This document shows positions 26,693 through 35,648 of a stretch of DNA of 64,000 bases, in pieces (the first letter of the stretch is position 1; every line of letters starts with the position of its first letter). The notes beneath the pieces were generated by a model. That model did no database searches. It worked only from the letters and a program-made list of their open reading frames with translations, and was not told the origin of the DNA. Source of the DNA: Myxococcales bacterium (GTDB lineage Bacteria > Myxococcota_A > Polyangia > Polyangiales > JADJMO01). Location of the stretch: positions 139,586 through 203,585 of the forward strand of contig JADJMO010000018.1 in assembly GCA_016709545.1 (NCBI GenBank). Reading direction: 5' to 3'. The position numbers and the translations under genes were made by a program.

Positions 26693-27541
26693 CTACAGGC
26701 CTACCGGGTGCCAGACCGTCTTCTGCTCGACCCACGCCTCGACGAAGCCGAGCCCCTCGGCGTCGGCCGCCGCCTCGGCGCGCACCTTCACGCGCTTGAC
26801 GTTGTCGGCGCCGGCGACCGCCGAGGCCTTCGCGAGCTCGTCGCCGAGCGTGGCGCTCTTCCAGAGGTCGAGCCCCTGCACGTCCATGTGCTTGGCCAGG
26901 TGCGGGAGCACCTCGCTGCGGAGGCCCGTGAGCACGTTGATCACGCCGCCCGGCAGGTCGCTCGTGGCGACGCACTCGCAGAACGCGACCGACGTGCGCG
27001 GGTCGGCCTCGGGCGCGAGCACGAGGGCCGCGTTGCCGCTGACGATGATCGGCAGGATGGTGGAGACGAGCCCGAGCAACGGGCGCTGCTCCGGGGGCAC
27101 CACGACGACCACGCCCATGGGCTCGGGCGAGGTGACGTTGAAGTGCGGCCCCGCGACGGGGTTCGCGCTCGAGAGGATGGTGGCGAGCTTGTCGGCCCAG
27201 CCGGCGTAGTGGACGACGCGGTCGATGGCGGCGTCGACCTCGGCCGCGGCGTCGGTCGCCCCGGCGCGGGTACGCGACTCGACGAGCTCGGCGCGCCGAC
27301 CCTCCATCACCTCGGCGAGGCGGTAGAGCACCTGGCCGCGGAGATAGGCGGTCTTGCCGGCCCAGCTCTTGTGGCCCTCCTTGGCGGCGAGCACCGCGTC
27401 GCGGGCGTCCTTGCGCGAGGCGCGGGCGACGTTGGTCACCCCGCTCGCGTCGGTCACCGCGAGGCTGTGCCCGCTCTCGCTGCGGATGAACTCGTTCTTC
27501 ACGAACAGCTTGTAGGTCTTCTCGATGGCGAGGCGGTCCAT
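26693..27541 (-). CDS. Truncated, non-catalytic aldehyde-dehydrogenase-like subunit (ALDH16 C-domain type)
   Basis: A 282-residue protein with only the N-terminal, coenzyme-binding part of an ALDH. It begins Y-K-L-F-V-K-N-E-F-I-R-S-E and includes P-M-G-V-V-V-V-V-P-P-E-Q-R-P-L-L. It ends after V-Q-G-L-D-L-W-K-S-A, before the region that would hold the catalytic Cys. This is the recalled layout of the truncated second domain of two-domain ALDH16 enzymes. It starts two bases after the stop of the full-length ALDH gene. It is most likely a structural subunit or regulatory partner, not an independent enzyme. Confidence 0.75.
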   Translation of the reverse strand: MDRLAIEKTYKLFVKNEFIRSESGHSLAVTDASGVTNVARASRKDARDAVLAAKEGHKSWAGKTAYLRGQVLYRLAEVMEGRRAELVESRTRAGATDAAAEVDAAIDRVVHYAGWADKLATILSSANPVAGPHFNVTSPEPMGVVVVVPPEQRPLLGLVSTILPIIVSGNAALVLAPEADPRTSVAFCECVATSDLPGGVINVLTGLRSEVLPHLAKHMDVQGLDLWKSATLGDELAKASAVAGADNVKRVKVRAEAAADAEGLGFVEAWVEQKTVWHPVGL

Positions 27542-27543
27542 GG

Positions 27544-29028
27544 TCACACGGCCTCCAGGTAGGGGAGGAGGCCGGCGGCGCCGCCCTCGCGGCCGAAGCC
27601 GCTCTCCTTGAACCCGCCGAACGGCGAGGTCGGGTCGAACTTGTTGAACGTGTTGCCCCAGACGACGCCCGCGCGCAGGCGCCGCGACATCCAGAACACC
27701 TTGGCGGCCTTGTCGGTCCAGATGCCGGCGGAGAGGCCGTAGACGGTGTTGTTCGCCTTCTCGACCGCCTCTTCGGGGGTGCGGAAGGTGAGCACGCTGA
27801 GCACCGGGCCGAAGATCTCTTCCTGCGCGATGCGGTGCGACTGCGACACGCCGGTGAAGAACGTGGGCGCGAAGAAGTAGCCGCGGCCGGGGAGCCTGGC
27901 GTGCGACTGGTGGATGCTGCACCCCTCGCTGACGCCGCTCTCGACGAGCATGCGGATCTTCTGGAGCTGCTCCTTGGAGTTGATGGCGCCGACGTCGGTG
28001 TTCTTGTCGAGCGGATCGCCCACGCGCAGGTGCTCGATGCGGCGCTTGAGCTTGCGCACGATGACGTCGTGGATGGACTCCTCGACGAGCAGGCGCGAGC
28101 CCGCGCAGCACACGTGGCCCTGGTTGAAGTAGATGCCGTTGACGATGCCCTCGACCGCCTGGTCGATGGCGGCGTCGGCGAACACCACGTTGGCGGCCTT
28201 GCCCCCGAGCTCGAGGGTGAGGCGCTTGCTCGTGCCCGCGAGCGCGCGCTGGATGCGCTTGCCGACGTCGGTCGAGCCGGTGAAGGCGACCTTGTCGACG
28301 CCCGGGTGGCCGACGAGCGCGGCGCCGGTCGGGCCGGCGCCCGTGACGATGTTGACCACGCCCGGAGGCAAGTCGCACTCCTGGATGATCTGCGCGAGCA
28401 GCAGCGCGGTGAGCGGCGTGGTCTCGGCGGGCTTGAGCACGACGGTGTTGCCGCAGGCGAGGGCGGGGGCGAGCTTCCACGCGGCCATGAGCAGCGGGAA
28501 GTTCCAGGGGATCACCTGGCCCGCCACGCCGAGCGAGCGCGCGCGCCGGCCGGGCAGGGCGTAGTCGAGCTTGTCGGCCCAGCCCGCGTAGTAGAAGAAG
28601 TGCGCCGCGGCGAGCGGGACGTCGACGTCGCGCGACTCCTTGATCGGCTTGCCGCCGTCGAGCGACTCGACGATGGCGAGCTCGCGCGCGCGCTCCTGGA
28701 TGCGGCGGGCGATGCGGTAGACGTACTTGCCGCGCTCCTTGCCCGGCATCTTCGACCACACCTGCTCGTAGGCGCGGCGCGCCGCCGTGACGGCGCGGTC
28801 GACGTCGGCCTCGTTCGCGTCGGCGACCTCGGCGATCACCGTCTCGGTCGAGGGGTTGACGGTGGGGAAGTACTTGCCGCTCGCGGGCGCGGAGAACTTC
28901 CCGTCGACGAACAGCTCGTAGCGCGGCGCGAGCCGCACGTTGTCGGTCGCCTCGGGCGACGGCGCGTAGAGCCAGCCCTGCTTCGGCGGCTTGGTCATGC
29001 TTCCCTGCACGTTCGCGTCCTTGCTCAT
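27544..29028 (-). CDS. NAD(P)-dependent aldehyde dehydrogenase
   Basis: Full-length ALDH of 494 residues. Markers are G-Q-V-I-P-W-N-F-P-L-L-M-A-A-W-K, F-T-G-S-T-D-V-G-K, the general-base Glu in L-E-L-G-G-K-A, the catalytic Cys in F-N-Q-G-H-V-C-C-A-G-S-R, and E-E-I-F-G-P-V-L. It lies five bases after deoC and two before the truncated ALDH gene. DeoC releases acetaldehyde from deoxyribose 5-phosphate, so oxidation of acetaldehyde to acetate is the most economical role. Its sequence and partner resemble the catalytic half of ALDH16. The start is ATG 29028; an internal ATG at residue 11 is possible. Confidence 0.9.
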   Translation of the reverse strand: MSKDANVQGSMTKPPKQGWLYAPSPEATDNVRLAPRYELFVDGKFSAPASGKYFPTVNPSTETVIAEVADANEADVDRAVTAARRAYEQVWSKMPGKERGKYVYRIARRIQERARELAIVESLDGGKPIKESRDVDVPLAAAHFFYYAGWADKLDYALPGRRARSLGVAGQVIPWNFPLLMAAWKLAPALACGNTVVLKPAETTPLTALLLAQIIQECDLPPGVVNIVTGAGPTGAALVGHPGVDKVAFTGSTDVGKRIQRALAGTSKRLTLELGGKAANVVFADAAIDQAVEGIVNGIYFNQGHVCCAGSRLLVEESIHDVIVRKLKRRIEHLRVGDPLDKNTDVGAINSKEQLQKIRMLVESGVSEGCSIHQSHARLPGRGYFFAPTFFTGVSQSHRIAQEEIFGPVLSVLTFRTPEEAVEKANNTVYGLSAGIWTDKAAKVFWMSRRLRAGVVWGNTFNKFDPTSPFGGFKESGFGREGGAAGLLPYLEAV

Positions 29029-29033
29029 TCGGG

Positions 29034-30070
29034 TCAATCCTTGGAGAAGTAGTCTTCGCCCGCGTAGCGCCCGAAGCGCTCCTTCTCGAGCTGCATGAGG
29101 ACGTCGTTGAGGAGCGCGCTCGCGCCGAAGCGGAACAGATCCGGGTCGAGCCACTCGGGGCCCATCGTCTCCTGCACCACGCACAGGTACTGGAGCGCCT
29201 GCTTGGCCGACCGCACGCCGCCGGCCGGCTTCATGCCGATGTTGCGCCAGCCCGCGTCCTGGTAGTCGCGGATGACCTCGAGCATCAGCAGGGTGACCGG
29301 CAGCGTGGCCGCAGGCTGCACCTTGCCGGTCGAGGTCTTGATGAAGTCCCCGCCGGCCTCGATGGCGATCGCCGAGGCGAGGCGGATGGCGTCGTAGGTG
29401 CCGAGCTCGCCGGTCTCGAGGATCACCTTGAGGTGGGCCTTGCCGCACGCCTCCTTGGTGGCCGCGATCTCGTCGAACACCTTGCCGTAGTCGCCGCGCA
29501 GGAACGCGCCGCGGTCGATGACCATGTCGATCTCGTCGGCGCCGAAGCCGACCGCGCGGCGCACGTCGTCGAGCTTGACCGCGAGCGGTGACTGGCCGCT
29601 CGGGAACGCCGTCGCGACCGAAGCGACCTTGACCGACGAGCCCTCGAGCGCGCGCTTGGCGATGGGCACGAGGTTCGGGTAGACGCACACCGCCGCGCAG
29701 CTCGGGACGTCGGGCTAGGCGCGGGCGCCAACTCGGGCATCGCGCGACACATCGAGCACCTTGCCGGGGGTGTCCTTTCCTCGAGGGTGGTGAGGTCCAT
29801 CATCGAGATGGCCATGTGCAGGCCCTCGACCTTGGAGGCCTTCTTGATGGAGCGCTTGGCGAGGGACGCCGCGCGCTCCTCGAGACCGACGGCCTCGACC
29901 GGCGGCACCGCGGGCGGACGGTAGTCGCGCCGCGACGGCTCCTTGCCGGTGTCGAGAGCCAGCGCGCGCGCGGCCGAGCCAGCGCGGGCGAGCGGTGCCG
30001 CCCGCGTCGCCCTCGCGACCCCGGCTCGTGCAGTGCTCGCCTTGCCCTTCTTCTTGGGAGCTCGATTCAC
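29034..30070 (-). CDS. deoC: Deoxyribose-phosphate aldolase, frame disrupted
   Basis: Cleaves 2-deoxy-D-ribose 5-phosphate to glyceraldehyde 3-phosphate and acetaldehyde. The family sequence is clear: I-S-M-M-D-L-T-T-L-E near residue 90, then C-V-Y-P-N-L-V, I-D-M-V-I-D-R-G, the Schiff-base Lys in F-I-K-T-S-T-G-K, and M-K-P-A-G-G-V-R. About 65 residues of Ala/Arg/Pro-rich extension precede the barrel from GTG 30070. The frame breaks near 29779 (one G lost in L-E-G-K-D-T-P), and a TAG at 29715-29717 interrupts the corrected frame just before P-D-V-P-S-C-A-A. Either the gene is a pseudogene or two assembly errors lie here. Confidence 0.8.
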
Positions 30071-30111
30071 GCGCGGCAGGCTACCACCAAGTCTGCCGCC
30101 CGCGCGACGAC

Positions 30112-31387
30112 TCAGGCGCCGATCGCGTTTCGGGCGGCGCTGAGCGTGCGATCGAGCTCCGCGTCGCGTGGGCGCCCGAGATGAACGCGGCCTCGAACTG
30201 CGAGGGCGGCAGGTAGATGTCCGCGTCGAGCATCGCCGCGTGGAAGCGGCCGAAGCGCGCGGTGTCGCAGCCCTTGGCGTCGTCCCACGAGTGGACCGCC
30301 TTCTTCTCGGTGAAGAACAGCGTGAACATCGAGCCCACGCGCTGCACGACGCCGGGGACGCTCTTCTCCCGCAGGATGGCCTCGAGGCCGGCCTGCAGGC
30401 GCGCACCGAACGACTCGAGCTTCGCGTAGAGCGCGTCGTCGAGCCGGGCCAGCGTGGCGAGGCCCGCGGCCACGGCCACCGGGTTGCCGCTGAGCGTGCC
30501 CGCCTGGTAGACCGGACCGACCGGCGAGATCACCTCCATGACGTCCCGGCGACCGCCGTATGCGGCGAGCGGGAGGCCTCCGCCGACGATCTTGCCGAGG
30601 GTGACCAGATCGGGTCGCACGCCGTAGAGCGCCTGGGCGCCGCCCTTGTGCACGCGGCAGCCGGTCATCACCTCGTCCATCACGAACAGCGTGCCGTGCT
30701 TGTCGCAGAGCGCGCGCACGCCCGCGAGGTAGCCCGGGGCAGGGGGCACGCAGCCCATGTTGCCGACGACCGGCTCGAGAACACCGCGGCGACGGGGCGC
30801 TCGGCGAGGGCGCGCTCCATGGCCGGGAGATCGTTGAACGGGACCACCGCGGTGTCGGCGGCGGCGCCCGCGGGCACGCCGGCGCTGTCGACGTTGCCGA
30901 ACGTGGCGAGCCCGCTGCCCGCCTTGACGAGGAACAGGTCGGCGTGGCCGTGGTAGCACCCCTCGGCCTTGATGATGCCGTCGCGCTTGGTGAAGCCCCG
31001 CGCGGCGCGCGCCGCGGCCATCGTGGCTTCGGTGCCGCTCGACACCGCGCGCATCATCTCGATCGCGGGATAGAGCGCGCCGATCGCCTCGGCGAAGGTG
31101 ATCTCCTGCTCGGTCGGCGCGCCGTACGAGGTGCCGCGGTCGACGGCGGCGTGGACGGCCGCGCGGACCTCGGGGTGTGCGTGGCCGAGGATCATGGGAC
31201 CCCAGGAGCCGACGTAGTCGACGAACCCGCGACCGGCCTGGTCGTAGAGATAGGCGCCCTCGGCCCGGGAGACGAAGACGGGGACCCCGCCGACGGCGCG
31301 GAAAGCGCGCACCGGGGAGTTCACGCCGCCGGGGATCCGGGTCTTGGCGCGGTCGAGGAGGGCCTGGTCGTGGGGGCGGGCGGTCAT
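30112..31387 (-). CDS. hemL: Glutamate-1-semialdehyde 2,1-aminomutase, apparently frameshifted twice
   Basis: PLP enzyme making 5-aminolevulinate for haem in the C5 pathway. It starts ATG 31387 (MTARPHDQALLDRAKTRIPG) and includes P-G-G-V-N-S-P-V-R-A-F, the PLP lysine in L-G-K-I-V-G-G-G-L-P-L, and Y-Q-A-G-T-L-S-G-N-P. It has about 425 residues, as expected. Two one-base losses break it: near 30779 (V-F-L-E-P-V-V-G-N-M-G is restored by one base) and near 30167, after which the frame ends D-A-E-L-D-R-T-L-S-A-A-R-N-A-I-G-A-stop. As hemL is normally essential in this pathway, sequencing errors are likely. Confidence 0.9.
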
Positions 31388-31436
31388 CGCGAAGGGCGTA
31401 TCTACCAGGAGAGTGCGAGCGTCGAGGACGATTCAC

Positions 31437-31470
31437 TTGACCCCATGAGCAGTGGGGCGATAATCGCCCC
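31437..31470 (+). promoter_or_regulatory. Sigma-70-like promoter with palindromic operator over the -10 box
   Basis: TTGACC (31437-31442), a 16-base spacer and GATAAT (31459-31464) match the consensus well. A perfect inverted repeat GGGGCGAT-A-ATCGCCCC (31454-31470) covers the -10 box, the place for a repressor dimer. The downstream zinc-ribbon/FHA gene starts at GTG 31564, giving a leader of about 90 bases. Confidence 0.55.
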
Positions 31471-31563
31471 CCGAATCGAGCCACGCGGGGGAGTAGAGGT
31501 TGCAGTGCATCGCCCGCGGTGCGTGATTCGATCAGCAACGGTTGCGGTGCGAGGAGGCCTTCT

Positions 31564-32775
31564 GTGATCACCTGCCCGAAGTGCGCCAAGGAGAACCAGG
31601 ACCACTACAAGTTCTGCCTGGGCTGCGGTGCCGAATTGCCGCGAGATGCGGCCCCCAAGGCGTTCGCGCCCAAGACTCCGCCGCATGGAATGAAGGCTGC
31701 GCCCGCTGCGGCGCCGCCTGCTGCTGGGCCCCCGCCAGTGGCACCGCCTCCGGCCGCGCCGCCGGTTGCGCCGCCTCCGGCGGCACCCGTGGCTGCGCCG
31801 CCGCCCGTCGCCGCGCCTGCTCCGCCGCCGGCGCCCATCGCTGCACCGCCTCCCGCGCCCGTCGCCGCGCCCCCGCGCCCAGCGCCGGTCCCGGCTCCTG
31901 CCGCGCCGATCGCGCCCCCGGTGGCTGCCCCCGTCGCTGCGCCGGCGCCGCCGCCGGTCGCTGCCCCCGTCGCGGTCGCCGCGCCGCCGGCAGCCCCCGC
32001 GGCCACCGGCCCGCAGGTCACCTGCCCGACCTGCGGCTTCACCAACCCGCCGTCCAACAAGTTCTGCCAGTCCTGCGGAACCGTGCTCACCGGCCTCGCC
32101 GCCGCAGCTTCGGTCCCGCCGCCGCCGGCCGCGGCCGGTGCCCCGGGCAGCGCGACCCTCACCGCCCTGCGCGCCGATGGCACCGACGCCGGCACGTTCA
32201 ACCTGCCCGCGGGCTCCACCACGGTCGGCCGCGATCTCGGCGGCGTGTTCGGTGGCGACAGCTACCTCTCGCCCAAGCACGCCACCTTCAAGGTGAACGG
32301 CGGCAAGATCACCGTCCGCGACGAGAGCTCGCTCAACGGCGTCTACCTCAAGATCGCCCGTGACACGCCCACCGAGCTCAAGTCGACCGACATCTTCCGC
32401 ATCGGTCAGGAGCTCATCCGCTTCGAGCGCCTGCAGGCGCCCGCGCCCAGCGCCGACGGCGTCGAGCGCCTCGGGAGCCCCGCCGACGGCATCGTCGGTC
32501 GCCTGCTCCTCGTGACCGGTCGCGACACGACCGGCAACGCCTTCACCATCCCCGCGCACGGCATCCACATGGGCCGCGAGCGTGGCGACGTGATCTTCCC
32601 CGAGGACGGCTACGTCTCCGGCCTGCACTGCCGGATCGCCCCCGAGGCCGGGCGCATGTTCCTGACCGACCTCGGTTCCTCGAACGGCACCTACGTCCGG
32701 CTCAACGAGGAGCGCGAGGTCCACTCGGGAGACGTGATCCTGATGGGCCAGCAGCTCTTCCGCGTCGGCGTCTGA
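31564..32775 (+). CDS. Zinc-ribbon protein with two FHA domains
   Basis: A 403-residue cytoplasmic protein. The first residues form a zinc ribbon (C-P-K-C...C-L-G-C), then a 120-residue Pro/Ala-rich linker, a second ribbon (C-P-T-C...C-Q-S-C) and two FHA domains. The first FHA, about 205-290, has S-P-K-H-A and S-S-L-N-G-V. The second, about 305-403, has G-R-E-R-G-D-V-I-F and S-G-L-H-C with S-S-N-G-T-Y. FHA domains bind phosphothreonine, so it is probably a partner or substrate reader of Ser/Thr kinases. GAGGAGG at 31551-31557 fixes the GTG start. Its TGA overlaps the ATG of the NUDIX gene. Confidence 0.85.
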   Translation: MITCPKCAKENQDHYKFCLGCGAELPRDAAPKAFAPKTPPHGMKAAPAAAPPAAGPPPVAPPPAAPPVAPPPAAPVAAPPPVAAPAPPPAPIAAPPPAPVAAPPRPAPVPAPAAPIAPPVAAPVAAPAPPPVAAPVAVAAPPAAPAATGPQVTCPTCGFTNPPSNKFCQSCGTVLTGLAAAASVPPPPAAAGAPGSATLTALRADGTDAGTFNLPAGSTTVGRDLGGVFGGDSYLSPKHATFKVNGGKITVRDESSLNGVYLKIARDTPTELKSTDIFRIGQELIRFERLQAPAPSADGVERLGSPADGIVGRLLLVTGRDTTGNAFTIPAHGIHMGRERGDVIFPEDGYVSGLHCRIAPEAGRMFLTDLGSSNGTYVRLNEEREVHSGDVILMGQQLFRVGV

Positions 32776-33215
32776 TGCCAGCCGATTCGACGAGCACGAA
32801 GGCCGCGAAGAAGGTCATTCGCGTGGTCGCCGCGGTCGTCCAGCGGAACGAGCGCTACCTCATCACCCAGCGGCGCAAGACCGCCGTCCTGCCGCTCCTC
32901 TGGGAGTTTCCCGGAGGCAAGGTCGAGGAGGGCGAGACCGACGAGCACGCCCTCGCGCGCGAGATGACCGAGCGCCTCGGGGTCGACGTCGAGGTGGGTC
33001 AGCTCATCTCGTTCGTGAGCCACCCCTACGAGAACTACTCGGTCGACCTGCACCTCTACGAGTGCAAGCTCCGCTCCAAGAACCCCGAGGGGGAGACCCT
33101 CGAGGCCCGCGCCGTCGCGGACTTCCGCTGGGTCACCTCGGGCGAGTTCGATCAGTACCCCTTCACCCCTGCCGACGAGGCCTCGATGGCCAAGCTGCTC
33201 GGGGTCGTGGAGTGA
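32775..33215 (+). CDS. MutT-like NUDIX hydrolase
   Basis: A 146-residue (d)NTP or nucleotide pyrophosphohydrolase. The NUDIX box covers G-G-K-V-E-E-G-E-T-D-E-H-A-L-A-R-E-M-T-E then R-L-G-V. The core follows MutT (V-A-A-V-V-Q-R-N-E-R-Y-L-I-T-Q-R-R). The usual R-E-U-x-E-E is R-E-M-T-E-R here, so the metal-binding Glu equivalent to Glu57 of E. coli MutT is Arg. It overlaps the stop of the FHA gene by one base and is likely cotranslated. Confidence 0.85.
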   Translation: MPADSTSTKAAKKVIRVVAAVVQRNERYLITQRRKTAVLPLLWEFPGGKVEEGETDEHALAREMTERLGVDVEVGQLISFVSHPYENYSVDLHLYECKLRSKNPEGETLEARAVADFRWVTSGEFDQYPFTPADEASMAKLLGVVE

Positions 33216-33218
33216 GCG

Positions 33219-33737
33219 ATGCGCTGGCTGTCGGGCCTCGTCGTCCTGTTCGCGCTCGGGTGTAGGACCGAGCCCATTCGCGAGGCCCCGGCGGCCGGTT
33301 CGTCGTCGGGGGGTCCGTCGAGCAGTGCAGCACCAGTGAGCCCCGCGTCGGGCACGGCGTACGGCAAGCCGATCGACCCGATGACGCCGTACATCCCGCT
33401 CGCCGAGCTCCTCGCCAAGCCGGCCGACTGGAACGGCAAGCGCGTGCGCACCCGCGGCGAGGTCGTGGCGGTCTGCCAGAACGCCGGCTGCTGGGCCGAT
33501 CTGCGCCCCGAGGGCACCGACCCGAAGTCGCCGAAGCCGCCGACCCACGTGACCATGCACGATCACGCTTTCTTCCTGCCCAAGGATGCGAAGACCAAGG
33601 TGGCCGAGATCGACGGCCAGGTCACCGTGCGGGCCCTCACCCAGGCCGAGTGCGACCACTTCAACGGCGAGGGCGCCAACCTCGTCGCCGGCACGCCGAT
33701 GGTCATCGTCGACGCGATCGGCGTCGTCCTGCGTTGA
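33219..33737 (+). CDS. DUF4920-like lipoprotein
   Basis: A 172-residue protein with lipobox (F-A-L-G-C, Cys15) and a Ser/Pro linker. The domain has V-C-Q-N-A-G-C-W-A-D-L and H-V-T-M-H-D-H-A-F-F-L-P-K-D, which I associate with DUF4920. The paired Cys residues in C-Q-x-x-G-C-W and the His residues could bind metal. It is predicted to lie in the periplasm, lipid-anchored. It follows the NUDIX gene by three bases and precedes a small membrane protein gene by five. Confidence 0.7.
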   Translation: MRWLSGLVVLFALGCRTEPIREAPAAGSSSGGPSSSAAPVSPASGTAYGKPIDPMTPYIPLAELLAKPADWNGKRVRTRGEVVAVCQNAGCWADLRPEGTDPKSPKPPTHVTMHDHAFFLPKDAKTKVAEIDGQVTVRALTQAECDHFNGEGANLVAGTPMVIVDAIGVVLR

Positions 33738-33742
33738 GTCGC

Positions 33743-34168
33743 GTGTCCGATTCCGAAGCTCCGTTCTCCGCCGCTGGGTCCTCCGGGTTCTCCGCCGGCG
33801 CCGCGACCATCATCCGCGCGACCGGGCTCGTCCATCTCGGGCTGATGGCGAGCCTGCTCCTCGCCCCCCGGTGGACACTGGCCGCCCTCGCGCTGCCGTG
33901 GACCGAGCCCGCCACCTTCCTCCGCTTCTTCGCGGTGGCCTACGGCACCCTCGGCCTCGGCCTGCTGCGGGCGGCTGGGCTGCCCAAGAGCCGAGGCCTA
34001 CTGTTGGTCGAGACCACCGCCCTCGTGAAGCTCGGTTTCGTGGCCGTCGTGACGGCCGACATCGTGGCCCGCAAGTTGCCAAGTGGATCGGCGGTCGCGC
34101 TGGCGCTCGACGTGATTTTCGGCGCCGCGCTCTACCGAACCGCCCGTCGCAACCGCGAAAGCCCCTGA
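33743..34168 (+). CDS. Small four-helix membrane protein
   Basis: A 141-residue protein starting GTG 33743. Helices run at about 14-35, 55-75, 80-105 and 108-128 and contain few charges; the pattern A-T-G-L-V-H-L-G-L-M-A and L-R-F-F-A-V-A-Y-G-T-L-G-L-G-L is consistent with DUF-type small membrane proteins. No function can be assigned. It is in the middle of a rightward gene run. Confidence 0.6.
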   Translation: MSDSEAPFSAAGSSGFSAGAATIIRATGLVHLGLMASLLLAPRWTLAALALPWTEPATFLRFFAVAYGTLGLGLLRAAGLPKSRGLLLVETTALVKLGFVAVVTADIVARKLPSGSAVALALDVIFGAALYRTARRNRESP

Positions 34169-34184
34169 GGAGCCCAGAAAATCG

Positions 34185-35583
34185 ATGCCGACCCAGTGGA
34201 AACGAGCGTTCACGGTGGCCCTCGCCCTGGTGGGCGTCGCGGTCACGGTCCGCGCGGTGCCGAGGGCCGTGGGGGCCGAGGTCGACCCGGAGACGAAGAA
34301 GCACTTCGACCTCGCCAACAAGCTCTATCAGGAGCAGCGCTACGACGACGCCCTGGTCGAGTACGACACCGCCTACGAGCTCTCCAAGAACTGGAAGATC
34401 CTCTACAACCGCGCGCAGTGCCTGGTCCTGCTCAAGCGCGAGCCCGAGGCCATCAACTCGTTCGAGCGCTACCTGGCCGAGGGTGGCAACGAGATCCCGA
34501 GCGCGCGGCGCGAGTCCGTGAAGGCGGACATCGCCGACCTCAAGAACCGCCTCGGCCGCGTGGCGGTCGAGGGCGCGCCCCCCGGCGCCAAGATCCGGCT
34601 CGACAAGGTCTACATCGGGACCACCCCGATGGCCCCGTTCGAGGTGGGATCGGGAACCCACGATCTCGAGGTGACTCCGGCTGCTGGAGGCACACCCTTC
34701 AAGTCCAACATCAAGGTCACGGCGGGCAACGTCACGGCGATCCGGGTGGATTTCGGCACCCCGGCGGTGGTCGATCCCCCGGTCGTCCAGCCGCCGACAG
34801 GGGGAGGCACGGGCCCCGATCTCCCGCCGCCACCGCCCATGCCGGTGCTGCCTTCGCTACCGCCGGGTGGACTCGTCGCGCCCGCCTTCCAGGTGTCGCT
34901 GGCCGCCTCGGGGCTCTTCGGCAACGACCACCCCTACATCAGCCAGAAGGCGATGGGTGGAGCCGAGCTGTCCGTGAGCTATCGGACGAGTCCGTTCTGG
35001 GAGTTCGGTCTGTTCTTCCTGGGCGCGACCGGATCGGCGACGGTCGACGCACGGGTTCGCAGCGCCAGCGGGGGCACCGACCTCGACGGCGGCTTCGCCA
35101 ACGTCGATCCCGAGGCCAGTCAGCGACATCTGTTCGGAGGTGTCCGCGCCCGGATGCACCTGGTGCGGACCAAGCGCTTCGACGGATGGCTCGGGATCGA
35201 CTTCGGTGGATGGAGCGAGTCGTGGACGTTCCAGGGCAAGGACGCCTTCACCTACAAGTCTTCGTCCCCGCGTTCGGTCTCGGCGTCGGAGTGGACGTGC
35301 CCTTGAGCGCTCAATGGGCGCTGGGCTCGGCGCGAGGTGGTTCGCCGCCTCGGCCTCCAACGGTCGCCGGGAGGAGTGCGGGAGCGGCTCGACGACGGGC
35401 CTCTGCAACTCGAGCTACGCCCTGGTCGGCGAGGTCGGCCGGGGGCTCTCGAGCCGTTCGTTCGCCGAAGTGGGCATCCGCCTGGTGTTCTCGCTCCCCG
35501 CGGGTCCGTCCACTCCAGCTCCGCCCAAGCCCGACCCGGGGGCACCCACAGCGGCGGCGATCTCCCCCTCCGTGGGTCCGTGA
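34185..35583 (+). CDS. TPR-PEGA protein with beta-barrel-like C-terminus, apparently frameshifted
   Basis: Starts MPTQWKRAFTVALAL with a signal peptide. TPR-like helices follow (H-F-D-L-A-N-K-L-Y-Q-E-Q-R-Y-D-D-A-L), then a PEGA domain (V-E-G-A-P-P-G-A-K-I-R-L-D and G-T-T-P), a Pro-rich linker, and an outer-membrane-like beta region from about residue 245. Two one-base losses break the frame: near 35259 (restoring K-V-F-V-P-A-F-G-L-G-V-G-V-D) and near 35332 (restoring R-W-F-A-A-S-A-S-N-G-R). The corrected product is about 466 residues. TPR-PEGA-barrel proteins are common and poorly characterised in myxobacteria. Confidence 0.75.
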
Positions 35584-35648
35584 ACGCCGTACATTGCTTG
35601 CGCACCCGTTCATCTGGTAGGACTGTCGACCGAGTCCTCGGAGGGTTC

